From: Clostridia bacterium
GTDB taxonomy: Bacteria > Bacillota > Clostridia > Oscillospirales > Acutalibacteraceae
Reading direction: 5' to 3'
Assembly: GCA_017433225.1 (NCBI GenBank)
Contig: JAFRHS010000045.1
Location: forward strand, 1-43,486
Length of the DNA stretch: 43,486 nucleotides
Of the stretch, positions 8,805-17,881 are shown one piece after another; position 1 is the first letter of the stretch, and every line of letters begins with the position of its first letter. The position numbers and the translations under genes are program-made. The notes under the pieces are model-generated. The model did no database searches, was not told where the DNA came from, and saw only the letters and a program-made list of their open reading frames with translations.

Positions 8805-9293
8805 TCAGGCGTATTTTGCCAGAACTTCTTCTACTCGACCCGGCGTCATCTGACTGTACACATCGTCGTCGACCAGCATGACCGGTGCAAGGCCGCAGGC
8901 GCCGACACAGCGGCAGGAGGACAGGGAGAAGTTCCGATCGTCAGTGCATCCGCCTTCTCCGATGCCGAGCTGTTTCGAGATCTCATCGAAAATGAGCTGG
9001 GAACCTTTGACGTAGCAGGCAGTTCCGAGGCAGACCGAAATCTGGTGTTTTCCTTTCGGTTCCAGATTGAACTGTGCATAGAAGGTCGCGATCCCGTAGA
9101 TCTTCTCGATGGGGACGTCCATCGCGTCAGAGATGATCTCCTGGACCTCGATGGGCAGGTAGCCGTAGATTTCCTGTGCTTTCTGCATCACCGGCATCAG
9201 CGCTCCCGGCAGGTTTCTCATGTCATCGATCGCCGCCAGAAGTTCTGCTTCCTGCTCTGCGGTACCCAGGAAAGCTATTTTTTTCGTTTCCAT
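8805..9293 (-). CDS. hndA: NuoE-like [2Fe-2S] hydrogenase subunit HndA
   Basis: A 162-residue thioredoxin-like ferredoxin of the NuoE/HydC family, with ligands CLGTAC (Cys88, Cys93) and CVGAC (Cys129, Cys133); an additional Cys127 lies next to the second pair. The family passes electrons between the NuoF-like flavin subunit and the iron-sulfur chain. It is the first gene of the operon, with AAAGGAGG before the ATG and an unusually long 5' leader of about 290 nt. Confidence 0.92.
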   Translation of the reverse strand: METKKIAFLGTAEQEAELLAAIDDMRNLPGALMPVMQKAQEIYGYLPIEVQEIISDAMDVPIEKIYGIATFYAQFNLEPKGKHQISVCLGTACYVKGSQLIFDEISKQLGIGEGGCTDDRNFSLSSCRCVGACGLAPVMLVDDDVYSQMTPGRVEEVLAKYA

Positions 9294-9563
9294 TAGTTAC
9301 CTCCTTTAAAGTTCTCATATCCTTGCCTAATTGCGATGTCCCCTTCGTCATCTCCCAAGCGGGGGCCGCGCAACTATGTAATACCACCTTCAGAATAACA
9401 TAAACAAAAACTGCCTGCCTGACATTTTTTGCTCAACGACAGTTGCGAAAAGATATCGGACACAAAAATGACCACCGCACAGTTTTCGGCTTTATTTCGC
9501 CACTCTTGGGCGATACACATCCGTGTCTGTTAAACGGTTGTCATCATACACACTTTCTGCTTA

Positions 9564-9581
9564 TTGTTATTTATTTAACAA
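9564..9581. promoter_or_regulatory. Rex-type redox operator upstream of hndA
   Basis: TTGTTA-TTTATT-TAACAA is an 18-base inverted repeat matching the Rex consensus (TTGTTA, six bases, TAACAA) in both arms. It lies just downstream of the predicted -10, over the transcription start. Rex releases DNA when NADH is high, so it would switch on this NADH-linked hydrogenase when reducing power builds up. Binding is inferred. Confidence 0.8.
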
Positions 9582-9593
9582 GGCACAGTATAT

Positions 9594-9621
9594 ATTTTAT
9601 TCAAAAATATCCATATGTCAA
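9594..9621 (-). promoter_or_regulatory. hndABCD promoter
   Basis: TTGACA (9616-9621), a 16-base spacer and TAAAAT (9594-9599) point to a start near 9587, giving a leader of about 294 nt. The Rex-like site overlaps the predicted start. Confidence 0.75.
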
Positions 9622-9655
9622 CTTAAGTACAATTTATTTAGACAAAGGAATGAGT

Positions 9656-9676
9656 TTGTCATATTTGTTATGACAA
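9656..9676. promoter_or_regulatory. Inverted repeat upstream of the hnd promoter
   Basis: Perfect 8-base arms TTGTCATA and TATGACAA are separated by five bases. The centre is about 79 bases upstream of the predicted hnd start, a position that would suit an activator. It is not the Rex spacing; the binding protein is unknown. Confidence 0.55.
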
Positions 9677-9757
9677 TATCATGTCATTCCCCTGTTTTAG
9701 TTAAAAAATAAACGCTGTATAGCGATAAGGCGATTCGTCCCAAAATGGTACAAAACA

Positions 9758-9790
9758 CAAAAAAAGTCCTGTGTCGAATGACACAGGACT
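9758..9790 (-). terminator. Terminator of the ribosomal protein operon
   Basis: A perfect 11-bp stem (9765-9775 with 9780-9790) closes a 4-base loop and is followed on the minus strand by seven T residues. It lies about 28 bases after the rplQ stop and ends the 31-gene operon. Confidence 0.93.
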
Positions 9791-9818
9791 CGGTTTTGTA
9801 TGGTGTTGTCAGCCGAGC

Positions 9819-10160
9819 TTACAGGAGCTCGATGATGCACATCTCTGCGGCATCTCCGCGACGCGGGCCGGTCTTGGTGATCCGGGTGTAACCGCCGTTG
9901 ACGTCAGCATACTTCGGAGCGATCTCGTCGAAGAGCTTCTTCGCGACATCTTCCTTGGTGACATAGGCAAGGACCTGTCTCTTGGCAGCAAGATCGTCCT
10001 TCTTGGCGATGGTGATCATCTTTTCGGTCATCGCACGAACTTCCTTCGCACGGGTAACGGTCGTTTCGATTTTGCCGTTTTCAAGCAGGAACGTGACCAT
10101 TGCGCGCAGCATCGCTTTGCGGTGGTCGCTGGCTCTGCCGAGTTTTCTGGTACCAGGCAT
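9819..10160 (-). CDS. rplQ: 50S ribosomal protein bL17
   Basis: A 113-residue protein beginning with the diagnostic [19 protein letters not shown]. bL17 binds 23S rRNA near the peptide exit tunnel of the large subunit. It is the last gene of the operon, 20 bases after rpoA, the usual bacterial order, and is followed by a strong terminator. Length is typical. Confidence 0.97.
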   Translation of the reverse strand: MPGTRKLGRASDHRKAMLRAMVTFLLENGKIETTVTRAKEVRAMTEKMITIAKKDDLAAKRQVLAYVTKEDVAKKLFDEIAPKYADVNGGYTRITKTGPRRGDAAEMCIIELL

Positions 10161-10180
10161 TGGGTACTTCCTCCTTTGTC

Positions 10181-11131
10181 TTATTCGTCGTCCTTACGGA
10201 GAGAGAATCCGAGGGAATCCAGCTTCGCGATGACTTCGGCAAGAGACTTCGTGCCGAGGTTGCGGACCTTCATCATGTCATCTTCGGATTTGTTCGTGAG
10301 GTCTTCTACTGTGTTGATGCCTGCTCTCTTCAAGCAGTTAAAGGAACGAACAGACAAATCAAGTTCTTCAATGGTCATCTCTAAGACCTTCTCGCGAGAG
10401 TTGTCGTCCTTCTCCACGAGCACGTCTGTCATGAATTCGGATTCTGACAAGTCGATGAACAACTTGAGGTGATCGTTGAGGATCTTGGCTGCCAGCGATA
10501 CCGCGTCTTTGGCAGACAGCGTACCGTTGGTCCACACTTCGAGCGTCAGCTTATCGTAGTCGATGCGCTGGCCGACACGGGTGTTTTCTACAGTGAAGTT
10601 GACCTTCAGAACGGGTGAGTAGATGGAGTCGATGGCAATGACGCCTGTCGGCGGCTGAAGTTTTTCCTTGTTTCTGTCAGCAGAAACATAACCTCTGCCA
10701 TTGTCTACTGTCATCTCCATGGACAGCTTGGCATCCTTGTCGAGGGATGCGATGTGAAGCTCCGGATTGAAGATCTCGATTTCGGAATCTCCCTTGATGT
10801 CACCGGCGGTGACTTCGCCTTCTCCGGTTGCATCGATGTATACGGTTTTGGGACCGTCACCGTTGATCTTGATGATGACGCTCTTGAGGTTCAGAACGAT
10901 CTCCGTGATGTCTTCCTTGACACCGGGGATGGTATCGAACTCATGAACTTTGCCGTCGATCTTGACGGAGGTGATGGCATATCCCGGAAGGGAAGAAAGC
11001 AGAACGCGTCTCATGCTGTTGCCGAGCGTCGTGCCGAATCCTCTCTCGAGGGGTTCGAGCGTGAACTTGCCGTAAGTGCTGTTCTCTTCCTGGTTGAATA
11101 CTTCGATATTAGGCTTCTCAATACCGATCAT
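10181..11131 (-). CDS. rpoA: DNA-directed RNA polymerase subunit alpha
   Basis: A 316-residue alpha subunit. The N-terminal assembly domain starts with [20 protein letters not shown] at about residue 23. The C-terminal domain (about 245-316) has the [16 protein letters not shown] motif that contacts UP elements and activators. Two copies nucleate assembly of RNA polymerase. It lies between rpsD and rplQ, as in nearly all bacteria, so its supply follows that of ribosomal proteins. Confidence 0.97.
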   Translation of the reverse strand: MIGIEKPNIEVFNQEENSTYGKFTLEPLERGFGTTLGNSMRRVLLSSLPGYAITSVKIDGKVHEFDTIPGVKEDITEIVLNLKSVIIKINGDGPKTVYIDATGEGEVTAGDIKGDSEIEIFNPELHIASLDKDAKLSMEMTVDNGRGYVSADRNKEKLQPPTGVIAIDSIYSPVLKVNFTVENTRVGQRIDYDKLTLEVWTNGTLSAKDAVSLAAKILNDHLKLFIDLSESEFMTDVLVEKDDNSREKVLEMTIEELDLSVRSFNCLKRAGINTVEDLTNKSEDDMMKVRNLGTKSLAEVIAKLDSLGFSLRKDDE

Positions 11132-11187
11132 TCGTTAACCCTCCTTAAATGGTAAAAAAGTGGATTGCGGGTTAGTGAGCAGTGGCA

Positions 11188-11790
11188 TTACTTGGAGTAG
11201 AACTCAACGATGAGGTGCTCTTCGACCGGGAAGTCCACATCTTCGCGAGTGGGGACTCTGGTCACAGTACCGGCAAAGTTTGCCTTATCCAGTTCGAGCC
11301 ATGCGGGGGTCGTGATGAGGGGAGCATCTTCACCGGTCAGTCTTGCAAAGACTGCGGAAGAACGGCTCTTTTCCTTGACAGCAACGACCTGGCCGGGTTT
11401 GACCTGGTAGGACGGGACGTCTACTTTCTTGCCATCTACGGTGAAATGACCGTGAGTTACAAGCTGGCGAGCCTGACGACGAGTGGTCGCAAAGCCGAGA
11501 TGGAACACAACGTTGTCCAGACGGCGTTCGCAGAGGATGAGAAGGTTTTCACCGGTCTTACCCTGCATCTTGGCTGCCTTTTCATAATAGGAGCGGAACT
11601 GCTTTTCCTGTACGCCGTAGATGAACTTCACCTTCTGCTTCTCGTTGAGCTGAGTGGCGTACTCGGACTGTTTTCTTCTCATGTTGCCCTTCGGTTTCCG
11701 ACGGGTGTCCTTGCCGGCATAACCCATGGTTGCCGGAGAGAAATCAAGGCTCTTCGCCTTTTTGGCGATGGGCTGTCTATTTCTAGCCAT
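11188..11790 (-). CDS. rpsD: 30S ribosomal protein uS4, zinc-free form
   Basis: The 200-residue S4 has the S4 RNA-binding domain (RRLDNVVFHLGFATTRRQAR). The N-terminus has no CxxC zinc knuckle, so this is the zinc-independent form; a zinc-binding paralogue may exist elsewhere. uS4 starts assembly of the 30S body by binding the 5' domain of 16S rRNA. In Firmicutes rpsD is often outside the alpha operon, whereas here it sits between rpsK and rpoA, as in many Clostridia. Confidence 0.95.
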   Translation of the reverse strand: MARNRQPIAKKAKSLDFSPATMGYAGKDTRRKPKGNMRRKQSEYATQLNEKQKVKFIYGVQEKQFRSYYEKAAKMQGKTGENLLILCERRLDNVVFHLGFATTRRQARQLVTHGHFTVDGKKVDVPSYQVKPGQVVAVKEKSRSSAVFARLTGEDAPLITTPAWLELDKANFAGTVTRVPTREDVDFPVEEHLIVEFYSK

Positions 11791-11813
11791 AGTGGTTTAT
11801 CCTCCTTTAACGA

Positions 11814-12218
11814 TCAGACACGACGTCTTTTCGGCGGACGGCATCCGTTGTGCGGGATCGGAGTCACGTCTTTGATCATGGTGACTTCGAGACCTGCGGT
11901 CTGCAGTGCACGGATGGCGGCTTCACGGCCGGCGCCCGGGCCTTTGACGTAGACTTCGATGGTCTTCATTCCACGGTCGACAGCGACTTTGGCGGCAGTT
12001 TCCGCTGCGGTCTGTGCTGCGAAGGGAGTGGACTTTTTGGAACCTCTGAAGCCCATTTCACCGGCGCTCGCCCAGGAAACAGCGTTGCCCTGCGTGTCGG
12101 TGATGGTGACGATGGTGTTGTTGAAGGTGGACTGGATATGGGCAGAGCCACGTTCGACTACTTTACGGTCGCGGCGTCTGCGGGTAGAAGTGTTCTTCTT
12201 GGAACCTTGTTTAGCCAA
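11814..12218 (-). CDS. rpsK: 30S ribosomal protein uS11
   Basis: A 134-residue protein with the S11 signature GRGAAIRAL-like segment [16 protein letters not shown] and the C-terminal [13 protein letters not shown]. uS11 forms part of the 30S platform near the E site and the mRNA exit. It lies 18 bases after rpsM and 23 before rpsD. Confidence 0.97.
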   Translation of the reverse strand: MAKQGSKKNTSTRRRRDRKVVERGSAHIQSTFNNTIVTITDTQGNAVSWASAGEMGFRGSKKSTPFAAQTAAETAAKVAVDRGMKTIEVYVKGPGAGREAAIRALQTAGLEVTMIKDVTPIPHNGCRPPKRRRV

Positions 12219-12236
12219 AGTGTTATCCCCCTTAAA

Positions 12237-12605
12237 TTACTTCTTCTTGTTAGCGATGGTCTTTTTCGGACCCTTGCGTGTACGGGCGTTCGTCTTGGAA
12301 CGCTGACCTCTGACGGGGAGACCTTTTCTATGGCGAACGCCACGGTAAGAACCGATTTCGATGAGTCTCTTGATGTTCAGAGCGGTTTCCCGACGAAGAT
12401 CACCTTCGACCTTAAGGTTGTGGTCAATGTAGTCACGAAGCTTGGCAACATCCTGCTCGGTAAGATCTCTTACACGAGTGTCGGGGTTGACGCCGGTAGC
12501 TTTGATGATATCGTCTGCAGTCTTTCTGCCGATGCCATGGATATAGGTGAGAGCGATTTCGATTCTCTTGTCTCTCGGCAGGTCGACACCTGATAAACGA
12601 GCCAT
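12237..12605 (-). CDS. rpsM: 30S ribosomal protein uS13
   Basis: A 122-residue protein starting [20 protein letters not shown], with a helix-two-turn-helix segment and the basic C-terminal tail ([13 protein letters not shown]) that reaches the P-site tRNA. uS13 also makes bridges to the large subunit in the 30S head. It lies 37 bases after rpmJ. Confidence 0.97.
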   Translation of the reverse strand: MARLSGVDLPRDKRIEIALTYIHGIGRKTADDIIKATGVNPDTRVRDLTEQDVAKLRDYIDHNLKVEGDLRRETALNIKRLIEIGSYRGVRHRKGLPVRGQRSKTNARTRKGPKKTIANKKK

Positions 12606-12642
12606 GTGTTGGCACCTCCATTAAGTGTTTACGGGTCAGGCT

Positions 12643-12756
12643 TTAGCCCTGACGCTGTTTGTGCTTCGGGTTCTCACAGATGACCATGACTTTACCCTTG
12701 CGCTTGATGATCTTGCACTTTTCGCACATTTTTTTGACAGAAGGTCTGACTTTCAT
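12643..12756 (-). CDS. rpmJ: 50S ribosomal protein bL36, zinc form
   Basis: This 37-residue gene is recognised from its translation [15 protein letters not shown] and end HKQRQG. It has Cys11, Cys14, Cys27 and His32, the zinc-binding set. bL36 helps order 23S rRNA late in large-subunit assembly. It lies between infA and rpsM as in other bacteria, with GGAGG before the ATG. A zinc-free paralogue, if any, would be elsewhere. Confidence 0.96.
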   Translation of the reverse strand: MKVRPSVKKMCEKCKIIKRKGKVMVICENPKHKQRQG

Positions 12757-12774
12757 TGTGTTACCTCCTAATAA

Positions 12775-12993
12775 TTACTTCGATCGCCAGGTAATACGGC
12801 CGCGAGTAAGGTCGTACGGCGACATTTCGACCGTTACTTTATCGCCCGGAAGGATGCGGATGAAGTTCATGCGCAGCTTGCCGGAAATGTGGGCCAGTAT
12901 CTGATGTCCGTTCTCGAGCTCCACTTTGAACATGGTGTTCGGGAGTGCTTCGACGACGGTACCTTCAATTTCGATCATATCCTGTTTCGACAT
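12775..12993 (-). CDS. infA: Translation initiation factor IF-1
   Basis: A 72-residue single-OB-fold protein ([19 protein letters not shown], then [20 protein letters not shown]). IF-1 binds the 30S A site and works with IF-2 and IF-3 in initiation. It has normal length, lies 18 bases before rpmJ and 19 after map, and follows a GAGGAGG site. Confidence 0.96.
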   Translation of the reverse strand: MSKQDMIEIEGTVVEALPNTMFKVELENGHQILAHISGKLRMNFIRILPGDKVTVEMSPYDLTRGRITWRSK

Positions 12994-13012
12994 GAGTGTA
13001 TCCTCCTCTAAG

Positions 13013-13777
13013 TTAGTCCAGTGTGGGACGCGGGGTCAGAATGACCGGTCCGTCTTCGGTGATGGCGATGGAGTGTTCGTAATGGGCGGAGGGCTTTCCG
13101 TCCGCGGTGAAAACAGTCCATTCGTCACCGGGCAACTGTTTGATCTTTGCCGTGCCCATGTTGATCATGGGCTCGATGGCAATGGTCATGCCGGGCAGCA
13201 ACCGGACACCTTTGTGGGGACGTCCGAAGTTGGGAACACCCGGCTCCTCATGGAGCTTGGTCCCGATACCGTGTCCTTCGTATTCACGAACGACACCGTA
13301 ACCGCGACTCTCACAGTACTCCTGGATGGCTGCGCCAATGTCTCCGACCCGGTTGCCCGGGACCGCCTGCGCAATGCCGGCAAGAAGCGCTTCTCTGGTG
13401 GTTTCGCACAGCCGCTGCACTTCAGGAGAGACTTCTCCGACATAGAACGTATAGGCGTTGTCGCCATTGTAGCCATCGATCTTGGCACCGGTGTCCACGG
13501 AGACGATGTCTCCTTCTTTCAGGATCCGGTCCCTGCTCGGAATACCGTGGATGATCTCGTCGTTCACGGATATGCATGCCGTGTTGGGAAAATCGTAGAG
13601 ATGCAGGAAATTCGGTTCCGCGCCTTCCCGTTTGATGTAGTCGTAGCAGACTTCATCGAGTTCCAGTGTGGAAACTCCGGGTTTCACGTATTTGCCGACT
13701 TCCATGAGGGCTCCGGCAGAGATCCTGCCGGCTTCCTTCATGATCTCCAGTTCCCTGGCAGATTTCAAAACGATCAT
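13013..13777 (-). CDS. map: Methionine aminopeptidase, type I
   Basis: A 254-residue enzyme that removes the initiator Met from new proteins. It shows the pita-bread fold motifs: NDEIIHGIP (substrate His), [17 protein letters not shown] with the two metal-binding Asp residues, [12 protein letters not shown] (metal His) and IEPM (metal Glu). No N-terminal zinc-finger extension is present. The start codon lies three bases after the adk stop, and its Shine-Dalgarno GGAGG is within the last adk codons, suggesting coupling. Confidence 0.96.
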   Translation of the reverse strand: MIVLKSARELEIMKEAGRISAGALMEVGKYVKPGVSTLELDEVCYDYIKREGAEPNFLHLYDFPNTACISVNDEIIHGIPSRDRILKEGDIVSVDTGAKIDGYNGDNAYTFYVGEVSPEVQRLCETTREALLAGIAQAVPGNRVGDIGAAIQEYCESRGYGVVREYEGHGIGTKLHEEPGVPNFGRPHKGVRLLPGMTIAIEPMINMGTAKIKQLPGDEWTVFTADGKPSAHYEHSIAITEDGPVILTPRPTLD

Positions 13778-13780
13778 GCT

Positions 13781-14413
13781 TTAGGCCTCCAGGGCGGTTT
13801 TGACGCGGTCGAAGATCTCTTCGACGGTGCCGATGCCGTCCACTTCGGCGAGCTTGCCGGCCGCTTCATAGTAACCTTTCAGCGGCTCGGTCTGATCGTG
13901 ATAGACCTTTAAACGGTCAGCGACCGTTTCCGGTTTGTCGTCCTTGCGCTGGACGAGTTCTGCGCCACAGCGGTCGCAGACGCCCTCGACGTTCGGCTTC
14001 TTGGTCTCGATGTGGTACGAAGCGCCGCAGTCCGGGCAGACACGACGTCCGCTCATACGTGCAGTGATGGCTTCGTCCGGGACTTCGATATCGACGACTT
14101 TGTCGATGATGATGCCCATCGCGTCCAGAGCTTCCGCCTGGGGAATGGTGCGGGGGAATCCATCGAGGATGAATCCCTTCGCACAGTCGTCTTTTGCAAG
14201 ACGCTCTTTGATGATGCCAATGACGACATCGTCCGGAACAAGTGCACCGGATTCGATGAACGCTTTGGCTTTCAGTCCCATTTCGGTGCCGTTTTTCAGC
14301 GCCTCACGGATCATGTTACCGGTCGAGACCGTCGGGATGGCATAGGCATCTGCGACTTTTTCCGCCTGAGTGCCTTTGCCGGCGCCAGGTGCTCCAAGGA
14401 AAATGATATTCAT
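13781..14413 (-). CDS. adk: Adenylate kinase, zinc-LID form
   Basis: A 210-residue enzyme catalysing ATP + AMP to 2 ADP. The P-loop GAPGAGKGT is at 7-15 and DGFPRT at 84-89. The LID carries four Cys residues (126, 129, 146, 149) for structural zinc, as in many Gram-positive adenylate kinases. It sits between secY and map, the common Firmicute order. Confidence 0.96.
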   Translation of the reverse strand: MNIIFLGAPGAGKGTQAEKVADAYAIPTVSTGNMIREALKNGTEMGLKAKAFIESGALVPDDVVIGIIKERLAKDDCAKGFILDGFPRTIPQAEALDAMGIIIDKVVDIEVPDEAITARMSGRRVCPDCGASYHIETKKPNVEGVCDRCGAELVQRKDDKPETVADRLKVYHDQTEPLKGYYEAAGKLAEVDGIGTVEEIFDRVKTALEA

Positions 14414-14440
14414 AAGTCTTTCTCCTTTTCTAAAGGGTCC

Positions 14441-15766
14441 TTAGCTCAGGAAGCCCTTATACTGACGGACCATCAGCTGAGATTCGAGCTGACGAACGGT
14501 TTCGAGCGCGACACCGACAAGGATGATGACAGACGTACCGCCGAGGGCGATGTTCATCTGAGAACCGGTGGCGTTCGTGATCTGAGAATAAACAATGGGA
14601 AGAATGGCAACGATACTGATGAGCAGGGAGCCGATCAGAACGATGCGATTCAGGACCTTCTGCAAGTACTCCGAGGTGGGCTTGCCGGGACGGATGCCCG
14701 GGATGGTGCCGTTGTTGCGGCGAAGGTTGTTCGCCATTTCCACCGGGTTGTACTGAATGGAAGAGTAGAAGTATGCAAAGAAGATGATGAGGATGAAATA
14801 CATGATTCCATAGAACCATCTCTCTGCGTCAAACATGCTGAAGAAATTGTCCCAGCCGCTTCCATCTTCGATCTTGTTGTCGACGAACATACGGATCGTC
14901 GGCGGCAGAGACAGGATGGAGCTGGCGAAGATGATGGACATGACACCGGAGATGTTGACCTTGATGGGAAGGTTGGTGTTCTGTCCGCCGTACATCTTCC
15001 GGCCGACCACGCGTTTTGCATAGACGACGGGGATCCGTCTCTCGGAGTTGTCCACCCAGACGATGAACAGGATGCTCGCGATGATCAGGATGGCGGCAAG
15101 CGGAGCATACAGATAGTACAGACCGCCGCGCTTGAACGCTTCCCACATCATGATGGTGTCCTGCGGGATGCGGGATACGATACCCGCGAACAGGAGGATG
15201 GAGATACCGTTGCCGATACCCTTGGCGTTGATCTGTTCACCAAGCCACATCATGATGGCAGAGCCGGCGATGAGGGTGATGATGACGACCAGAGCCTGAA
15301 GGACTGCGGAGAAGCCCGTGAAGGGCAGACCGCTGGCGTCCATGGCAAGGTAACCGCCGCTGCGCAGATAGAAGAAGTATGCGGTGGACTGGAGGGCCGC
15401 GATGATGACCGCGACGACTCGGGTGATCCGCTGCAGTTTCTTTCTGCCGACGTCGCCCTCTTTGGAGAGACGTTCGAGTGCCGGAATTGCGACACCGAGC
15501 AGCTGCATGATGATGGATGCGTTGATGTACGGGGTGATGGACATGGCGAACAGCGTCGAATAGTTGAACGCGTCACCGGTCATCATGTTGAGGTAGTTCA
15601 TGAAGTTGCCCGCAGAGGTGGTATCGTCGATGATACCCTGGGCAGCGTTCGTGAACGGAACGGAAATCGCTGCGCCGATCCGGAAGATCAGGATGATGAA
15701 AGCAGTGTAGAGGATCTTCTTGCGAAGTTCCGGAGTCTTAAGTGCATTGACAAGTGTCTGAAGCAT
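14441..15766 (-). CDS. secY: Protein translocase subunit SecY
   Basis: A 441-residue protein with ten transmembrane segments that forms the SecYEG channel. The start MLQTLVNALKTPELRKKIL and the plug and pore region (ITPYINASIIMQLL) fit SecY. The ATG at 15766 is preceded by GAGGAGG and lies one base after the rplO stop. A longer frame upstream runs inside rplO and was rejected. Confidence 0.96.
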   Translation of the reverse strand: MLQTLVNALKTPELRKKILYTAFIILIFRIGAAISVPFTNAAQGIIDDTTSAGNFMNYLNMMTGDAFNYSTLFAMSITPYINASIIMQLLGVAIPALERLSKEGDVGRKKLQRITRVVAVIIAALQSTAYFFYLRSGGYLAMDASGLPFTGFSAVLQALVVIITLIAGSAIMMWLGEQINAKGIGNGISILLFAGIVSRIPQDTIMMWEAFKRGGLYYLYAPLAAILIIASILFIVWVDNSERRIPVVYAKRVVGRKMYGGQNTNLPIKVNISGVMSIIFASSILSLPPTIRMFVDNKIEDGSGWDNFFSMFDAERWFYGIMYFILIIFFAYFYSSIQYNPVEMANNLRRNNGTIPGIRPGKPTSEYLQKVLNRIVLIGSLLISIVAILPIVYSQITNATGSQMNIALGGTSVIILVGVALETVRQLESQLMVRQYKGFLS

Positions 15767-15767
15767 C

Positions 15768-16211
15768 TTATACCTCCTCGGCACTTCCGCCGACTGCTTC
15801 GATCTTCTCCTTTGCAGTCTTACTATAGGCATTCACCTTGACGGTGAGCTTCTTGGTGAGGTCTCCGTTACCGAGGACTTTGACACCGTCTTTTGCCTTT
15901 TTGATGAGGCCGACTTTGATGAGAGCCTCTGCGTCGACGACGTCACCGTCGTTGAAACGCTTCTCGAGATCGGAGACATTCACGGTCACGATCTCTTTGG
16001 CAAAGATGTTGTTGAAGCCTCTCTTCGGAAGACGTCTCTGAAGGGGCATCTGGCCGCCTTCGAATCCGGCGCGCTGGGAGAAACCGGCTCTCGCCTTCTG
16101 ACCCTTGTGACCCTTACCGGCGGTCTTGCCCTGTCCGGATGCGGGACCACGGCCGATTCGTTTGACGTCTTTCTTGGAACCCTTTGCAGGGGAAAGTTCG
16201 TGTAATTTCAT
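15768..16211 (-). CDS. rplO: 50S ribosomal protein uL15
   Basis: A 147-residue protein beginning [20 protein letters not shown], with the Gly-rich [14 protein letters not shown]-like extension that threads into 23S rRNA. The start ATG at 16211 was chosen over an upstream GTG because it matches the family start and has GGAGGTG upstream. It is followed almost directly by secY. Confidence 0.96.
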   Translation of the reverse strand: MKLHELSPAKGSKKDVKRIGRGPASGQGKTAGKGHKGQKARAGFSQRAGFEGGQMPLQRRLPKRGFNNIFAKEIVTVNVSDLEKRFNDGDVVDAEALIKVGLIKKAKDGVKVLGNGDLTKKLTVKVNAYSKTAKEKIEAVGGSAEEV

Positions 16212-16225
16212 TCGTCGCACCTCCC

Positions 16226-16414
16226 TCAAGCTTCGTTGACGACTTCGACGAGATGCGCGATCTTGCGGATCTTGCCGGCCGTCTGAGCGTTGTCAGGCTG
16301 CGTGCTGACATCGCCGATTTTGCGAAGACCAAGAGAATAAGCGGTAGCGATCTGGTCTTTCTTGTTTCCGATCAGGCTGCGGACGAGCTTGACCTGTACA
16401 GTTTTTTCTGCCAT
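16226..16414 (-). CDS. rpmD: 50S ribosomal protein uL30
   Basis: A 62-residue protein ([20 protein letters not shown]). The ATG at 16414 is preferred to a GTG three codons upstream because AAGGAG is correctly spaced only for the ATG. uL30 binds 23S/5S-proximal rRNA and is not universal; its presence between rpsE and rplO is the standard order. Confidence 0.95.
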   Translation of the reverse strand: MAEKTVQVKLVRSLIGNKKDQIATAYSLGLRKIGDVSTQPDNAQTAGKIRKIAHLVEVVNEA

Positions 16415-16428
16415 TGTAGCCACTCTCC

Positions 16429-16929
16429 TTAGCCTAAGATTTCGTTGACGGACTTGCCGCGGATCTCAGCAACTTCTTCCACGTTGCGAAGCTGGGACAG
16501 ACCATCGAGGGTCGCCCGGACGACGTTGCACGGGTTGTTGGAACGAAGTGCCTTGGACCGGATGTCCTGGATGCCGACCGTTTCGACAACGGCACGGACC
16601 GGACCGCCGGCGATAACGCCGGTACCGGGTGCGGCAGGTTTCAGCAGGACGACGCCTGCGCCGTATTTGCCAATGACCTCGTGAGGGATGGTGGTCCCCT
16701 TCAGAGAAACTCTGATCAGGTTCTTCTTGGCGTCTTCAATACCCTTGCGGATGGCATCCGGGACTTCGCCGGACTTACCAAGGCCGAAACCGACAAGGCC
16801 GTTGCCGTCACCGACGACGACGAGAGCGGCGAATTTATAGATACGACCACCCTTAACGGTTTTAGAAACACGGTTGATGGTGATCACGCGCTCCTGAAGC
16901 TCTAAATTAGATGCATCAATTTTAGCCAA
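16429..16929 (-). CDS. rpsE: 30S ribosomal protein uS5
   Basis: Start chosen at TTG (16929), seven bases after GGGAGGAGG, giving [21 protein letters not shown] and 166 residues, the usual length. Extending further upstream overlaps rplR and reads through its ribosome binding site. The S5 domain ([21 protein letters not shown]) contacts the 530 region of 16S rRNA and helps fidelity and mRNA unwinding. Confidence 0.94.
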   Translation of the reverse strand: MAKIDASNLELQERVITINRVSKTVKGGRIYKFAALVVVGDGNGLVGFGLGKSGEVPDAIRKGIEDAKKNLIRVSLKGTTIPHEVIGKYGAGVVLLKPAAPGTGVIAGGPVRAVVETVGIQDIRSKALRSNNPCNVVRATLDGLSQLRNVEEVAEIRGKSVNEILG

Positions 16930-16945
16930 AAGTCTTCCTCCTCCC

Positions 16946-17305
16946 TTAGAATTCGAGGCCGCCCTCACGGGCACCTTCTGCAAGTTCAGCCACACGGCCC
17001 TGGTAGACATAGCCGCCGCGGTCGAACACTACTGTTTTGATGTCTTTCTTGACTGCACGCTCGGCAAGGACTTTGCCGACTTCGCGTGCGGCGTCTTTAT
17101 TTCCGCCGTATTCCTTGAAAGTCTTCTCATTGGAGGACGCAGAGACCAGCGTGTTGCCGGTGACGTCGTCAATGATCTGAGCATAGATGTTGTTCAGGGA
17201 GCGGTAAACGCAGAGGCGCGGTCTTTCGGCAGTACCGGAGATCTTACCGCGAACTCTCTTATGACGCTTAAGACGAGCTTTATTGCTATCTGGTTTTGTA
17301 ACCAT
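16946..17305 (-). CDS. rplR: 50S ribosomal protein uL18
   Basis: A 119-residue protein ([21 protein letters not shown]) that delivers 5S rRNA to the large subunit together with uL5. It has typical length and ends 16 bases before the rpsE TTG start. Confidence 0.96.
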   Translation of the reverse strand: MVTKPDSNKARLKRHKRVRGKISGTAERPRLCVYRSLNNIYAQIIDDVTGNTLVSASSNEKTFKEYGGNKDAAREVGKVLAERAVKKDIKTVVFDRGGYVYQGRVAELAEGAREGGLEF

Positions 17306-17323
17306 TCCGATTCACTCCTTTTC

Positions 17324-17866
17324 TTACTTACCGCCCTTACCGGCTTTACCTTCCTTGCGGCGGATATGTTCGTCTGCATACTTGATGCCCTTGCCCTTGT
17401 AGGGTTCCGGCGGACGCTTTTCGCGAACTTCTGCAGCGAACTGGCCGACCTTCTGTTTGTCGGCGCCGGAGATGGTGATCTTGTTGCCGTTGACTTCTGC
17501 GGTCAGGCCTTCCGGAACGGGCATTTCGACCGGATGGGAATAACCGACCGTCAGGTTGAGCGTGTTGCCCTGGACAGCGGCACGGTAACCGACACCATTG
17601 ACTTCGAGCACTTTGCTGAAACCGTTGCTGACACCTTCGACCATGTTGGCGAGGAGCGAACGGGTCAGACCGTGGAGCGCTCTGTTCTGCTTCTGGTCGT
17701 TGGGACGCTCAACGGTAAGTTCCGCGCCTTCGACCTTCACAGCCATATTCGGATGCACATCTCTGGTAAGAGTCGCCTTCGGGCCCTTTACGGTAACAGT
17801 GCAACCGTCGATTTTGACTTCGACCCCCGCCGGGATGGCGATGGGCTTTTTGCCGATACGAGACAT
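17324..17866 (-). CDS. rplF: 50S ribosomal protein uL6
   Basis: A 180-residue protein with the two L6 repeats: [17 protein letters not shown] at the start and [19 protein letters not shown] near the end. uL6 lies at the base of the stalk close to the sarcin-ricin loop and the factor-binding site. Spacing to rplR is 18 bases. Confidence 0.97.
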   Translation of the reverse strand: MSRIGKKPIAIPAGVEVKIDGCTVTVKGPKATLTRDVHPNMAVKVEGAELTVERPNDQKQNRALHGLTRSLLANMVEGVSNGFSKVLEVNGVGYRAAVQGNTLNLTVGYSHPVEMPVPEGLTAEVNGNKITISGADKQKVGQFAAEVREKRPPEPYKGKGIKYADEHIRRKEGKAGKGGK

Positions 17867-17881
17867 GTACTGTTTCCTCCC

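Larger units (their letters stand above)
9294..9757. other. Intergenic region: hnd leader and promoter zone
   Basis: This 464-base AT-rich stretch contains the hnd leader (9294 to about 9587), the Rex-like box, the promoter and the 21-base inverted repeat. I see no further gene, and no riboswitch class I recognise in the leader. Confidence 0.7.

Noticed and set aside
5100-9296. Very long open frames on the plus strand opposite the hnd genes (582 and 775 codons)
   Set aside because: They mirror the true genes on the other strand, lack ribosome binding sites and known domains, and come from high GC at third codon positions.
9294-9590. Known riboswitch in the hnd leader
   Set aside because: No conserved core of a class I know could be recognised.
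14012-15841. A 609-codon plus-strand frame opposite secY and adk
   Set aside because: Antisense shadow of well-identified genes; no start signals.
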